DNA of 64,000 bases from Wolfiporia cocos (GCA_029448655.1 JACCLO010000002.1:2046001-2110000); one strand, 5' to 3'; counted from the first letter of the stretch, positions 34,261 through 47,800 are shown. Translations and numbers: made by a program. Notes: generated by a model from the letters alone, not told the origin.

Positions 34261-36666
34261 ATGTCGCGCTCATCATCGTCTCCCAACGACAGAGGAGATG
34301 CTAGGGATGTTCGGTTGCAGATTCCTTCTGACGCAGCGCGTACAACAGACCACGCAGCCCGCGGGCGGGCATACGACGAGTACCCCACCCCGCATCCAGC
34401 CAAATTCAGCGATGCGGGCGGGTACTTCAACGGTTACGAGCTCGGGATACCAGACAACCGCCGTGCCTCGAACAGTGTTGCGCCCAACGAACCTGCTGGC
34501 GCTCGTGATGACTATCCTGCCGTTGACCTACACCAAGTACGCCCACCTCTCCTGCCATGGGGATCCGCCGCATTCAGCCCGGTCGTCGAGCGGCCCTTGC
34601 CGCCGAGCAGCGGGGCTAGTTTTTCAGCGGATCTCGCAGACACGGGCAAGAATCAAGAGAAACGTGACAAAGGGGTAGTTTCATCGCTGCTCGAACTGGG
34701 CTTTGCGCGTGCGGGACGGGGCCGTCCTGCGTCACGCGCGTCGTCTGAAGGCGACCTGTTCCTGGACAACACAGGCGGATTGAGCCGTAGCCGGTCTATC
34801 GCATCTGGGGACGAGGACCTCGAGAAAGGGAAACGCCCGTCCAGTGCCTCGAGACATAGCTATCGGGATAAGGTCATGTTAAGACGAGGTCGAAAGAAAC
34901 GCGAAATCGTCCGGCACGTCGAGGGTATGTACATGTGATGTCCTATTCTATCACAAAGGTGAACTGACAATCAACCCAAGTCTACGCACGCAGGCAGAAG
35001 TTCGTCCTCAAGCTCGCCAAAGCCCTTCTTAGCTTCGGTGCGCCCTCCCATCGCATCGAGTCCCAGCTCGACGGTGCCTCGCGCATACTCAAGCTCGATG
35101 CGCGCTTCGTGCACTTCCCGAACCTAATTATCGTGACCTTCCTCGACTCTGACACGCGTACATCTGAGGTGCACTTCGTGCGCGCGAGCGGGCGCGTCGC
35201 ACTGACGTCGCTCCACAAGGTACACCTCGTATATCGGGAGGTCCTTCACGACAAACTCAGCGCAAGTGAAGGGACCGAGGAGCTGAACACGATCCTCCGC
35301 TCGAAGCCTCTATATAACATCTACTTTCGGTGCTTCCTAGCGTTCATATGCGCGTCGATCATCTGCGTCCTGGCTTTTGGTGGATCGCTGTTGGACATGT
35401 TCATCAGCGGCGCCAGTGCTTCTGTGCTGCAATATCTCGGACTAAGAGCGGCAGCTAAAAGCTCGATCTATGCCAACGTTTATGAGTAAGTGCGAACAGT
35501 ACAAAATGCGAGTCGCCAGTTCTAATACATTCTCAGAATATCTGTATCAATCATTGTGTCATTCCTTGCTCGAGTACTGGGCTCTGTACCCGGTCAAATC
35601 TTCTGTTACAGCTCCATCTCCTCCGCTGGAGTTGTATTGATTCTTCCAGGATTCACCGTCCGTGAGTATCCATTTCATGCCAGAGCGTCAGGCCCGCTGA
35701 CAACGATGCAGTCATCAGCGCTCTCGAGCTGACAGCTCGGAACATCATGTGTGGTTCCGTCCGAATGGTGTACGCAGTCATTTACACGCTGTTCCTGGTG
35801 TGTGTCTCCATTCTTCATCATCAGCGGCGCCACATCTGATTTTTACACAGGGTTTCGGGCTGACAATAGGGTCCGACTTCTACCTTGTCATCAACCCGGA
35901 AGCACGACACGTTCTGGCTGCTACAGACAGGCTAGAAGCTCACACATACCACGGACATATCATCGCGAACAACGCGTCGATATCATTGGCAGAGCTTGGT
36001 GGAACCTTCTCTTTCACGGATGTCAGTCAAGCGGCGAGCCGGGTGATTAAAGGTGCGGCATCTCATCATTTGCAGGCCAGCGCAAATATATCTGTGACTT
36101 TTCAGGATGCTATCGCGACCCTGACTGGCCCTGGTGGCGTCAGCCCTTCCCGTGGTGGACGGCACTCTTCCTCGTCCCGCTCTACTCGCTATGCTCATCT
36201 CTAGCGAACCTGCAGAGCGTCCGGAGCATTCAGCTTCCAATCATGGTGCTATTTTCGTGTGCCGCCTACGCCGCGAACAAGGGTGCAAACGTTCTCATCT
36301 CGGATCGGCCTGACATAGTGTCTGCGTTTGGTGCAGTCGTCATCGGTCTATGCGGCAATATCTACTCCAGGTTGGTCGGCGGAACCGCATTTACCTCAAT
36401 GGTCACGGGCGTGCTCTTTTTGGTGCCAGTAAGTTTTATTCTGCAGCTTCAGAGAGCGTCGGCTCATGAGGCGCCAGTCTGCTATCGGTAACGGAGGCGG
36501 TCTGATCCAAAGCTACAATACCTCCTCCGCGCAGTATTCCAACAGCTTCGATCTGGGTATTCGAATGATCGAGGTCGCAATTGGCGTTACCATTGGCTTG
36601 TTTGTGGCACAGATGACAGTGTACGCCTGGGGTCGTCGCAAGAATGCTGGGCATTTCGCGTTCTAG
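34261..36666 (+). CDS. ThrE-type threonine/serine exporter family protein (Prm10-like)
   Basis: A multi-pass membrane protein of the ThrE family (yeast Prm10 type). The first 225 residues are hydrophilic, Ser/Arg-rich and probably cytosolic. The conserved cytosolic domain begins after an intron at about 34924 with RQKFVLKLAKALLSFGAPSH and RIESQL, followed by FPNLIIVTFLDSDTRTSE. Hydrophobic segments then appear: IYFRCFLAFICASIICVLAF, VSIIVSFLARVLGSVP, GVVLILPGFTV, ELTARNIMCGSVRMVYAVIY, GFGLTIGS, PWWTALFLVPLYSLCSSL, FGAVVIGLCGNIYSRL, FTSMVTGVLFLVP and MIEVAIGVTIGLFVAQM. RDPDWPWWRQPFPWW is a characteristic loop. Seven or so short introns split the membrane part. The yeast homolog is pheromone-regulated, but its substrate is uncertain. 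Confidence 0.88.
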
Positions 36667-36887
36667 TAGTAATACAGCTATCGCTGCTACTGTACAGTGT
36701 GATATAATAACCCATCATATATTCGATACTATACTACTATATCATTCGGTTCCATCTCAGATACACGGAGAGCAAGAAAACATGTCGTGACGATTACAGT
36801 CATTATTACGAGACGTACAGTACAGCATAGGGTTGCAAAGCAAGTTTGGCCGTCTAAGCGATAGCATAATACATACGACAATAATTA

Positions 36888-39800
36888 TCATGATCCGAAC
36901 AATTGGTTCAATTCCTCCATGCGGCGTTGTAACATATCCGCTTTGCTGATGTTTGCGCCCAGGGTCATATTCGCCAGCTCGGTCTTCTTCCTCTGAACTT
37001 CGAGCAGGCGAGCCTCTATGGAATTCTCGATAATGAGTTTCACCGTCGTTACCGGGCGAGTTTGTCCCAAGCGATGCTAGAAACGTGGTTAGTATGCGGA
37101 AAATAGGGTTGAACGCAAGCATACAATACGGTCTACGGCCTGGTTCTCCACGGCAGGATTCCTGATATCTCGTTAGCCTAAGGAGTGGACGCAGCTTCAG
37201 ATACTTACCAGTAAGGATCCATCAGGTAGACACGTTGAGCCGCGGTGAGGTTCAGGCCGACGCCTCCAGCCTTCAGACTGACAAGTAAAACCTCGCAGCC
37301 TGGGTCGTGCTTCAAGGCCTCCATAGCTCGGGTCCTATCATCACGCTTCATCGTCCCGTCTAGTCGATCGTAACGAATCTTAGCAAGTTCGAGAGCGTCT
37401 TCAATTCTGCGCGGAGTGTCAAACTCGATAAAATCTGCGATACAGTGGAACCTACTTGTCGAGCATTGTCGTCCATTGGGAGCTATCGCAAGGATGAGCA
37501 AGGACGGCAGCTGCATTGGGGAGCAATACTCACAAGACGACTGTCTTGACGATGTTGTCGGCCAATGAGTTGCCACTGCCATCGACCATCTGGATCTCCG
37601 GGTCATAATTTGATGAGTAGGGATTGGACTTGGAGAACTGTTCCAAGTCGCAGAGCAGAGCCCTGATCTTGGTCGAGGGGTGGAAATCCTCCATAGAGAT
37701 GCACTTCTGCCTCTTCTCGCGTTTACCTGTCTTCTTCTTTGGGAGCAAATCGGCCAAGACAATCTCAGGATTGACATCCACCGCGTCATGTGCAGCCAAC
37801 AGGGTTTGGCAGATCGAGCAAGTCCGCTTCCGGTCATCAGAGGAAGGATTTGGCCATTCTAGGTCGATGGAATTGCGGAAACAACTGATGCAGAACAGGT
37901 GTTGGCAGCGAGTGAGGACAGGCTGCGGGACCATAGGACTGTTTTGACGCGTCGAAGCCCGGGAAGGGGCCACCTTTGGTTTCCTGCCACGCTTTGACGT
38001 GCCTGTGGCACCATCCCCTTCCAGAGCGCCTTCCCCAGGAAGACCATCCATCGGGCCTGCGAGTTCGCCCCCGCACTCAACGCATTGCGTAACACCTGCC
38101 TCTTTCAGCAAAGCAAAAATCGTGGCTGCCCTTTGCGCATTGATGCCCTCTCTGGCGACAGTAGCAACGACGTCGTCGTATGACAGTGACTGAGATTGTC
38201 CGTCTCCAACAAGGCCCAGCCCCTTGTTCCGGACTAATTCGAAGTGGTCGCAGATCTGGCGCAGCCGGAGAATCTTCTGCAGAATACCAACGTAGTTCTT
38301 CATGACCTCGTTCTTGTCGGACAGTTCGTTGAACTCCGCTTTGGACTCTGTGAAAAACTGGTCGTAGATCGCCTGCTCGTTTTCGTCGAAGCGGAGATAA
38401 CGCAGTTCGTCCCTGCGGGGTGGGAGGGACAGGATCCTGCTGCCATCTTCTGACTTTGACTCCTTGGTTCGCCGCAAGGTTATGCACTTCATAATCGCCT
38501 GCAATCGCGCTACGCCAAGAGGTTGCCCATACTTGACCGGGGTACCAATGAATTCGGTCCAAATGCTCTTGTCATCAATGGGATCCAGTCGGAGGAACTT
38601 GATAAGGGCATAGACGTCGTCCAACTTGTTCTGAACGGGAGTGCCGGTCAAACAGAGCCGACGGTCGGCGACGAGATCGCACGAAGCCCGACAACCGACG
38701 GTGGAAGTCTCCTTGATGGAGCTGTGGCACACACATTAGCACAAGACACGCAATATTTCGGTTGGCGGTTGGAACGTACTGAGCCTCGTCTAAGACAACC
38801 CGGAACCAATAAATGCATTGCAACGGACTAGACGCCTCCGTACACCCGTTGAGGATTCCGTTCCGCTTCTTTCTCTTCTTGGCACCTGCTTTCTTCGGTT
38901 TCGCCGGCTTCAGAATGTTGTCGCCTTTTTCATCGACGTCGAGATTACCGTCACTGCTGTTGTCCTCGTCATCATCGTCCTCAGCAGGAGCAACGCTTCT
39001 TATCTGCTTTGAGAACTCGGATGCAAGCGTGGAGTACGTGGTTATCACCGCATCGAAGTCAGCGAGGAACGTAGGATCCGGGCGGCGCGCATTCCCATGG
39101 TACACATAGATGCGCAGCGGCGTGCCCTCTCGCTTGCGCCCCAATACCGGCTTCTCAGGTTCGCTAGGTGTGGCCTGGCCAGAGGGTGTAGCCTGCGAAG
39201 ACGGCGGAGTCGATGAAAATGTAAATAAAACGGAAGCTCCCAGCTGCGGCGTAGATGCCTGAGATGTTGCTGCTTGTGGCGTAGAAGTCGTCGAACAGTT
39301 CGCTCCCCCTGCGCCCCCTACAACCGTCACCTCGCCTCGCCAGTGCTCGCGGAATTGATCCTCCCAGTTGACAACAGTGGACAACGGGCAAATGATGAGA
39401 GTGGCCCGGCTCTTGGTCTTGAGTCTCGACATCCTCGAGAACTCAGCCTGATGCTTCTCGGTTTCCCGCGAGCCTTTGGCTTTGCTCTTCGACGAGCTCG
39501 CCTCTGCACTCGCCGGCATCCCCCACACGGAACCAGCAAAGTGAGCCGCAGCCAACGCGGGTTCTTGAGATTCGGTGGGAGTTACAGCCGGTGTTAGCGG
39601 AACCGCAGCAAATTGCCGCGCAGATGACAGCGTTGCAGCAATGAGAGACACACAAGTGATCGTCTTCCCAAGACCCATCTAAATACAAGCAATCAGTCTC
39701 AAAGTATTGTGATGTTTACCCAACAGCGTACATCGTCAGCGAGAATCGCACCCTTCGCTTCTTGTGGTCTGCTGAAACTCTCCCTTTGGGTGATCGTGTG

Positions 39801-41356
39801 ATACCATGATTGTTCCCCTGAAATGGGATTGTACCTCTCCTGCCACAGCGAAGAGGACTGTCCGTTAGGGCCTACAAGCTCTCGCTCTCTTTCGAGCAAG
39901 AATGTAAGGGCCTTTTTCTGATGTGAGTACAGCTTCGTGGCGATGTCAGGCGCTGCGGTGGACGATTATATAATCAGTGATCAAAGACGCATGCGACCTA
40001 GAGTGCAAATTTCATTCAAGATAATTGGACGACAATACGTACAAGGCTCTGTCTCCTGAAGCTCATCTCCGTCCTTCAAACTCTTGAATAGTTCATCGAC
40101 TTGACTTCGCTGAACTTCGACGCTCTTGGAGGATACTCCTGAGCTTCCCCACCTTCCCAGATTACTGCCGCCAGGACCGGCGTATCCTATGCGACTATTA
40201 GGACTAGAAAGATTCCGCGCGAAGCCGCCCGGAGGCGGATTGTGGGGATTAAAATAATATTGTTGCGTGAGCCTATGGAGATCGGACTGGAGTATTGGAT
40301 GATCAAGGAGAAGACCGGACTGATGCAGATAGTTGGCGACAACTGGTATGTTTCCCTTGGGCGTATACACCAGAAGTTGCAACGGCAAAATTGGGAGCTT
40401 CACATCCCCTGTGAGATGAGCCGAAAATATTTATTCTGAACACTCACATTCACTGCGCCTTTGCGTATCTTGCCATCTAACCTGATCAAACCCCTACCCA
40501 ACATTGGCCCGAGTATACCGGCGGCTCTCTGCTCGAGGACCGCGAAATTCTCGACTGGTATCGCCGTGCTCGTAGAGACTGTGTAAGGTCTTATATGAAC
40601 CGTGTCTGACGATGACCTGTGTGGCGTATGTTCATAACTCAGGCGAACGGGCGCCCACTCAGACTCCGCCCCAGATCCCTCTTGAAGGTACAAAACCGGA
40701 TAGAGTATGAGGGCGGTCACAGTCAACATGCCTATACATACAGCTGTTTTCTGAGGAAGCTCAGGGGGCACATTTCCTTGCTGCAACTGGAGAGGTTGCG
40801 AAACAGGCGGGGGAGATGGGGAATTCGTCAGGTCGATGACCTGACGGATGGAGGCATTTGCGACGCCTCCGGAGTTCGTGCGCGATCGACCAGATCGCTC
40901 CTGGAATGGCGGCGGCGGCGGAGGAATATACGCAGGCTGGCGAGGCGGGAAAAATGCCGAGGAGCTAGATGGACCAGTGAAGGGTGGTGGACGAATTGAA
41001 TTTGGGATGGGTGGGACAGGCGCCGTAGAGTAGCCCCATTGCGACTGAGACGCTGTGGAAGAAGGAATGGGAGGGGGGAGGAGAGTTGATGCAGACATAC
41101 GAGGCGAAAGACCCGAGGACTGGAGCGGCTGCGATCGTCCATCACCTGCGGCGTTATGGGCGGCGTCGAAAGAACGGGTATCCGTACATGGTCTTTTCGG
41201 CTTTCTGTCATAGGACCCATAATCGCTATCCTCCTCGTCGTCGTCAAGGGTCAAGTCAATCGGGTTGGACTGCGAGTAAGAGTGCATAGCGGGCGCCGGT
41301 CTACTCGCTGAAGGTCCCGGAGTGGATGGTGAGCTCGCAGCAGAGTATGCAGACAT
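36888..41356 (-). CDS. SNF2-family helicase with embedded RING finger (Rad5/HLTF/Uls1-like)
   Basis: A SWI2/SNF2 translocase of the RING-containing branch, which acts in post-replication repair or SUMO-targeted remodeling. The N-terminal 330 residues are disordered, Ser/Pro-rich and carry two SIM-like motifs, PIDLTLDDDEED and VIDLTNS. Helicase motifs are visible: DDMGLGKTI (I), ATLIICPLS (Ia), VVLDEAH (II, completed across an intron as DEAHSIKE), CLTGTPVQN (III), then the second lobe with LLVSLKAGGVGLNLT (V) and VDRIHRLGQTRPV (VI). A RING of C3HC4 type lies between the lobes: CVEC...CQHLFCISC...CSIC, with about 60 extra residues after CVEC. It continues to the stop with RRMEELNQLFGS. The ATG at 41356 is preferred; one at 41452 is in frame. 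Confidence 0.87.
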
Positions 41357-43274
41357 AGTTGTCGCAGAACGGACTTGAAGGTAACGTTGTGGCCCTGTTC
41401 GCAGCTGAACAAGGGAGGAGGGACTTCCCGCCGTGAGGAAGTCGCGGAGCAACAGTGGGTTGAGTGAGAGTAGGCGCGCAAGCGCTCATAAGAGCGAGTT
41501 GCTCGGCTTAGCAGCCACACGTGACTAAGCATGCAACGGCGAAGTGACCCTGATTTGGCAAATAGAAATTTGCACGGATTGCTGCTTGCCTCAAACGGAA
41601 GTCCCGGAGCAAAGCGCGCTGCTGATTGGACAGAATCGACGTAATCACCGCCCGCTCACAAAGATTAATTCCTGACCGAGCTTGCTCCGGAGCAGCGCTC
41701 TGCAGCGCCGTGTGCTGCTGCTGTGTGCTCGCTGCTGTGTCCGGGCTCGCTGTCTCAAGTGGCCCAGAATTCGCAACAGCGGAGTGCGCGTGTCTTAGTC
41801 ATTGCCCCGAGCCCGGTGGTTCGGGCTCAATCGTCACTGGCCGCTAATCTGCGAGCTCGGAGAAGGTGCCTTAGCCCGCCCTGGCTTCCCAGCCCCATCA
41901 GTGCAACCGGAGAATTTGTCATGCACTCACCGTTGTTTGTCATCCTGCTTGTCTAACGGAGTTCAATGAAGTCAAAACCCTCGACACAGTGAATTGCGCA
42001 ATTTCTGGTGGGGTCCCTGCCAAAGATCACACCGCCTTGCGTGTGGTCAATTGTACGTATTCGACTGCATCGCTCTTCATTTCACTCTGGTTCAGTGATT
42101 CTCTGTGGAGCCCACATGAACACGTGGATGCGATATGCGGTACATGTTCACGCCTTCTCGGAATCTCGACGGCTGCAGCTTTGCCTCAATGACTCACCGT
42201 GAGTACACAGAGCCTGAAGAGTGGAAGATCATGTGAGCTTTTTCGACAGACACAGACGCTGCACCATGCCCGTGTATTGCGCAGCTGCCAAACAAGCCTC
42301 GAGTCAGAGTTTGCTGACAGTACGATAACCACGTAAAGCCATATAGGATTAAACTAGTATGCACTTTCGCGATCGCACCGTTGATTGCGCTGGAGGAATT
42401 CGGTGGGTCCATCGCCTGTGACGCTATCAGGCAACCATTGCGCTTCCTGCTCTCGATTGCCCTCTCCACCATCATGCGCGCGCTTCGATTGGGCGCACCT
42501 CTGGCGCAGATCTGGCTCTCGGCACCGACTGTAAAGAGCTGCTACAGGAGTGATGGACAGTACTCATCTGCAATCTTCGGGCTTGACGTTCAATCTTCGA
42601 TCGAATTGTTATATACTCGAGTCCCGGGTTAGCTACAGCTCTCCCCGAGTGTATCGGTGCCACAAAAATGGGACCTCACGCTGTACTTCTGTCGCAGACA
42701 TTAGCGAAGCATGTTATCGTATTTGCATACAAGATACGAAAGCGAGTGACAGCTCCTGCAAGAGCGTATAAAACGCAACCCCGCAGTTGGAAGAAGTTCA
42801 AAAGCGAAATGTGCAGATATAGCAAGCAAAAACGAGATGCGCAGATAGCAACTTGGCAAAAGCGATACAACAACAAACAAGATGCGGGGCTCCCCCGGTT
42901 GACCTAATGCTACACACTTGAAAAATGCTGGCAAGCGACTACATGCGCTCATCGTTCAAGACGTTGTTGTCCTGCCCAGAGAGGACAGAACCGAATTTTG
43001 CTGAAGCGCTCTTCTCTTGCTTAAGCGCTCGTTTCTCACGTCGTCACCTTCGTCTTCGTCTTGACCCGGCCTCATGGGAATTACTGAGATTTGGACCGTT
43101 CCAAACTAGCAGCGATGATGAATATGGCTGTTGATCAACAGCAATATCTATAATCCGGAGCCCGACCACTGTCATCTCACTAGCAAGTAGCGAGTGAAAT
43201 GACAATGGGGGTCATGCTAGTGTGTAACGGTACAAACTACAGAAGAAAGGAAACTTGTCGAGGCATTTACGGTG
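41357..43274. other. Intergenic region
   Basis: This stretch contains the promoter of the SNF2/RING gene on the left and the 3' flank of the RNase III-like gene on the right. No ORF of more than about 93 codons occurs and none shows homology. An imperfect stem-loop (43170-43204) is the only notable structure. Confidence 0.5.
43170..43204. repeat. Imperfect inverted repeat, 15-nt arms and 5-nt loop
   Basis: The arm TGTCATCTCACTAGC (43170-43184) pairs with GCGAGTGAAATGACA (43190-43204) with two mismatches. It lies about 70 nt beyond the RNase III-like stop codon and may be part of that transcript's 3' end. Confidence 0.5.
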
Positions 43275-44526
43275 TTAAGCGTCTGGAAATGCTGTTAACG
43301 GGCGGCGTATTTTGATCAGCCAGAAATACTCACGCGGCGCCCAGCCCATGGCATAGAAAGCTTGTCTGGCGGCATCCTCCTTGGCAAGTTGCTTGCTGGC
43401 ACCAGAACCTTCACCCTTAGGAATACCATTGACTAGGAGAATGAGAACTCATAAGCAATCTGGTGATAATGGGAGATAAAACAACGTACCAACACACTGG
43501 ACAGTCCAACGGCCCGCGTGAGGAGGACCTGTAAATTGCGCTGGGTACTCAACCGCCAACCTACGTTGATTAGCCGTCTGATTAAACAGAGGCAAGAATG
43601 CAGCCTGAGGCTGCGCAGGCGCGAGAGGGTTGTGGGGGAGAGGCGGCGGGGCCTGAGAAGGGGGCGGCGGCACCGACGCCATGAACGGCGGCGGTGTCTC
43701 CGTCTTAATCCTCTTGTATGAACCGTATTCGTAGTCAGTGCCGAAAATACCGGTTGGAGCGGGCGGCGCATAGTCCGGATCAATGAGCCGCCCGATCCAA
43801 TCCTGAACAACCTCCATGCCCTTCTGAGAGTACACAGCTCCCACGTAGGAGCAGAAAAGCGCACGAGTTTCCTGCGGATGATGAGGCTGTGGTCAGCGCA
43901 CGAAACGACCTGCTCACCTTGGGAGTCTTGAGATCGTCGAACTTATCGGGAGCACAGCGGACTTTCTCTCTCATCTTGTAACTAACAACCCATTTGTCAA
44001 TCTGTTCATCAGCCAGGATATCATCCCTCCTCGACTATACCAGATCGCGACAGATCAGCGAGTGGGGTATCACTAGACGGCATAGGCTTACCTCGATATC
44101 ATGAGCCTTCAGCAAGGGTCGCTTATTGAATAGGGCAAACGTGATGGCAACCTCTAGCACTTTCTCCCCCAATAGAGAGAGCCTCTCGCTGTCACCGTAT
44201 TCGGAGTCCTCATTGGTGGGCGCTCCAGGGAAGCGAAGAGACTTGTGCGTGAAGACCTCAAGGATTATATCGCCATGCAGCTGCGGGACGGGTGTAAGAG
44301 GAGGAGTATCCATAGCGTTGACGATAGAAGGAGAGCGTGGGCGCTTTACGCCGGTCGTCTGAGTGGAATCTGTTATTGCTGGGCCAGCTGAGGGCCACGT
44401 GCCGTCTGAGAAGGAGAAGGATAGGAGTCAATAGCTGTAGTTGGCCGCAGACACCGCAGCAGACATCGAGAGGAGCCGAGACGTACCGGCGGCGGGCGAA
44501 GACCACTGAGCCGTGTCGACCTCCAT
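43275..44526 (-). CDS. Catalytically degenerate RNase III-domain protein with C-terminal dsRBD
   Basis: The N-terminus MEVDTAQWSSPAA joins across an intron to a Ser/Pro segment with a KRPRSPS basic patch, then the RNase III fold: LHGDIILEVFTHKSL and SERLSLLGEKVLEVA, in place of the catalytic signature NERLEFLGDAVL. The second half, ALFCSYVGAVYSQKG, corresponds to ADVFEAYVGALYLDQG. A Pro/Ala-rich linker leads to a dsRNA-binding domain (FTGPPHAGRWTVQCV; GEGSGASKQLAKEDAARQAF; AMGWAPHA). The stop at 43275 follows a short final intron. Compared with E. coli RNase III, E38 is kept but E41 is Ser, D45 is Glu, D114 is Ala and E117 is Cys. It should bind but probably not cut dsRNA. A mitochondrial ribosomal mL44-like role is possible, though there is no obvious presequence. 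Confidence 0.8.
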
Positions 44527-44843
44527 GTTATAACCTTTCACTTGTGCGTTGACCATCAAGGCGGGTGGCGTCCGAGGTGCTGGTCCGACTAAGCAGTTTG
44601 GGCCAGGTAAGAGTTAGAGCTCTTTAAGGTGGCTTTTGTGTGGGCCTTCTGTGTCGTGGCCACGTTGGCCAAAGCGGAGTCGCTTAGATGACGGCCGCTC
44701 GTCCCGATCACACAAATCTCAGCCACATGATGGAGCCGGCTCTGCCGAGGCAGCCATATATAGTGGGTCTCACCTCGCTGAAGACAATCTAGCCGTATTA
44801 TACAGTGAATATCAGCACATCGCTACAAGATACAGTACAGTGT
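44527..44843. other. Short intergenic region upstream of the RNase III-like gene
   Basis: The 317 bp separate the RNase III-like start from the stop of the remodeler gene; both genes are on the minus strand. It presumably holds the former's promoter. No gene is visible. Confidence 0.4.
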
Positions 44844-47800
44844 TCAGTCAGAGACTTCTATCGAGGGCCCAGAACCCGCCCCGGAGCGCCGCTGCTGCTT
44901 GTGCAGGATGCCTCGCAGGGCATTCACGGTCAAAATCTGCGTAGGGTCAAGCTCGAGTTTCCTTATCGCCGCATCCACACTGGACATACAGATGTCAATA
45001 TCCGCGCATTCATGACCAGAGCATATACTCACCTCGCGGGTCCTTCCGCAACGACCGCGCAGTCCTTGACGAGGTGGTGGGGCGACCGGCCGCAGATCGG
45101 ACACGAGGCAGTCGTGTCCCTACTCCTTCTTTTGTACGAATCCGATGCATGAACAAACGGCAATGAACCACTGGAAGGTCCTACGTTGACTGTCCAATGC
45201 CGCTGCGAGGCGTCTGGAAGCTTCGACGGTCCAGGCTGTGACTTCATATTATTGTTGAATTGACCATTAGAAGGAAACTGTCTGGATTTAGAACTTCCAG
45301 CAGAGACTCCATTTCTCACAGGGACGGCATCGTTGCGCGGTAGAGCTGGCGAAGCTGCGATCTTCTGTTTCTTGCGAGGAGGAGGGGCGACTGGTTTCGC
45401 GGGCCGTTCGACCAGGTGTAGTGGCTGGCCTTGAATCAGATGGATCATCCCTCGCTTATGTAGGGTTTCGTCAATAACATCGATTGCGGCCCGCTACCAA
45501 AAGGGTGACATTAGCTGCGTGCAACTGCGGAGCCGTAGACTTCACGTACGCGTGCTTCCAGTGACTCATCGCCTGCATGGCAGATAAGCATAAGCCGGTA
45601 TTGAGCGAGGTTCTCGGAGCTGGCCGCCGCAGGACAATGCGCATCAGGATGTTGCTCTCCACAGAGACTGCACAATGACAACGGTTGTGCCGCCATATTG
45701 TTTTGCTGTGCGAATTGTCCAGGACGAGAGCTGCTAGGCAGAGCATTTGTTTCGGGGACAAAGCGGATTCCATTGGCGTAGCCAGCATTACGAGGTTTTG
45801 CAGATGTAGACGATTCAGGAACGGAAGGCGGTGGGTTACTGCCCAAAGGTGAAGACGGCAGAGGAGGGTATCCGAGATCGTCAGCCTCAAAAGCAGGGTG
45901 CATTTCGACGTCAGAATCGGACCCGGACTCTGAAGGAGCGGCGGGCTCTGCATACGCGTCGGAGTCGTCCGAAACCGTCGACTTAGACCTATGTTTGCCC
46001 TTTCGCTTCTTATTTTTTTGTTCATCTTCGGGTCCTTCATCAAGTTCCAACTTTTGCTGATACGAACGTCGAGAGCAGCAATTATAGTTAATCTAAACAA
46101 CACTTACCTGCGGGAAAACGGCCGCAGCACGACGGCGTACACCTCGCCCAGTCGCTTCCTTTGCCTCAACATTTGCTCGCGAGGTGGCTATACGCTCCAG
46201 GGTTTGAGCCCATGAATCAACTTGATCCGCATCGTCTTGCGCATCGTCTGGCATCTCCTCCAATGAATCCTTGTCCGCAGACCATACTTTCGCGAACGAA
46301 AACAACCCGCTTGTGGTCGCTTCAGTATCCACCTGTTCACCTTCTTTCTCTGTCTTCTCAATCAAGCTATCTACGTCGTGCTCGGAATCTATGTGAAGCC
46401 ACGTTAGAACGATATAATTCAGAAAATGCGGGTTGTGGACGTACAATGTATCTGTCGATCCTCATCATCCTCACCCTCCTCGAAGAGGGCTTTTGCTCCG
46501 AACATCAGAATAGATTGTATGTCCTCTTTCGAGCCCTCCTGGTCGTCCATCTTCTGCACAATCAGGTGATCAAGCACAAGCTTCTTCTTGCCGGTCTGCA
46601 TGATTTTGTCTTGACTGTCGTCAGACATTATCCCAACCCTACATCTTGAACATACCTTCCGCCGATCCCTTGACCATGAGTTTGAAGACAAGACATGTCT
46701 TCGTCTGGCCAAAACGATGGGCACGAGCGATGGCCTTGAAGTTGACTGTTCGTGAACAATATATATCAAAGAATTATCTAAACATACTTGAAGATCCTGC
46801 AACACGGTTAACCAATGGCAATGGTTGACCGTGGGACTATGTGACGTACCTGATGTGGATTGAAATCTGGATCAAAAATAATGACTGTATCAGCGGTCCA
46901 TAGATTGATGCCTACGCCGCCCGCCCGAGTGGTGAGGAGATATATGAAGATGTCAGATCCGGGTTCATTGAATGCGTCCATATCCTTTTGACGGTCTGCT
47001 TGTTTGGTGGTGCCATCCTGCAGAGTATGCGATGTCAATCTTAACGCGAGAGTCATGATCGGACCAGTGATTACCAAACGAAGGTACTTAATGCCTTCGC
47101 CGTTTAGGAAATCCTCGATTATGTCGAGAGCAATAGAGAACTGGATGGATACTCAAGATAAGCTTGGCCAACGCGCACATATACTAGCGCTGACCTGGCT
47201 GAACAACAACACACGGTGACCTCGTTCTCGAAGCTTGGTCAGGAGCATTCTGAGCAGTCCGAGCTTGGCACTTGCATCGATCAGCTTAGCATGTGTCTCA
47301 GTTGGAGACAACCCCTTCGGTTCGATCTTGTCAGATACTAGGTATGGGTGTTGGAGACATCTGCAGCAATGGTTAGGCCTTTTTCAACGGCTCTCAAACG
47401 GTACACTCGCTTGCGCAATTGCATCAGTATGTTGTTCATATTAGACTTGCTAATTGCAGCATTGACCGTCGCGCCAATCGAGCCAGCGACAAGATTTCGA
47501 AGGATATTCAGGTTTTGACCTATGGAGACAGTCAGAAAGAGTGAGAACAGATGCGAAGAAGTCTTACTGAGAATGGACCTGTAGACCTCTTTCTGAAGGG
47601 GTGCCATGCTGACTGGCACTATGACTTCATTCTGGTGTCTACGTTTAACAATATGCGACACTTTGAACAACACATCAAAGACAGACCTTTGGCGGTAATT
47701 GCAAGACCTCTGATTTGATACGTCGCAAGAAGTATGGCTTCAGTTTCTGATGCAGCTCCTTGACACTTTCTTCGGAGAGTTCTTCGTATTGCTTTGACAG

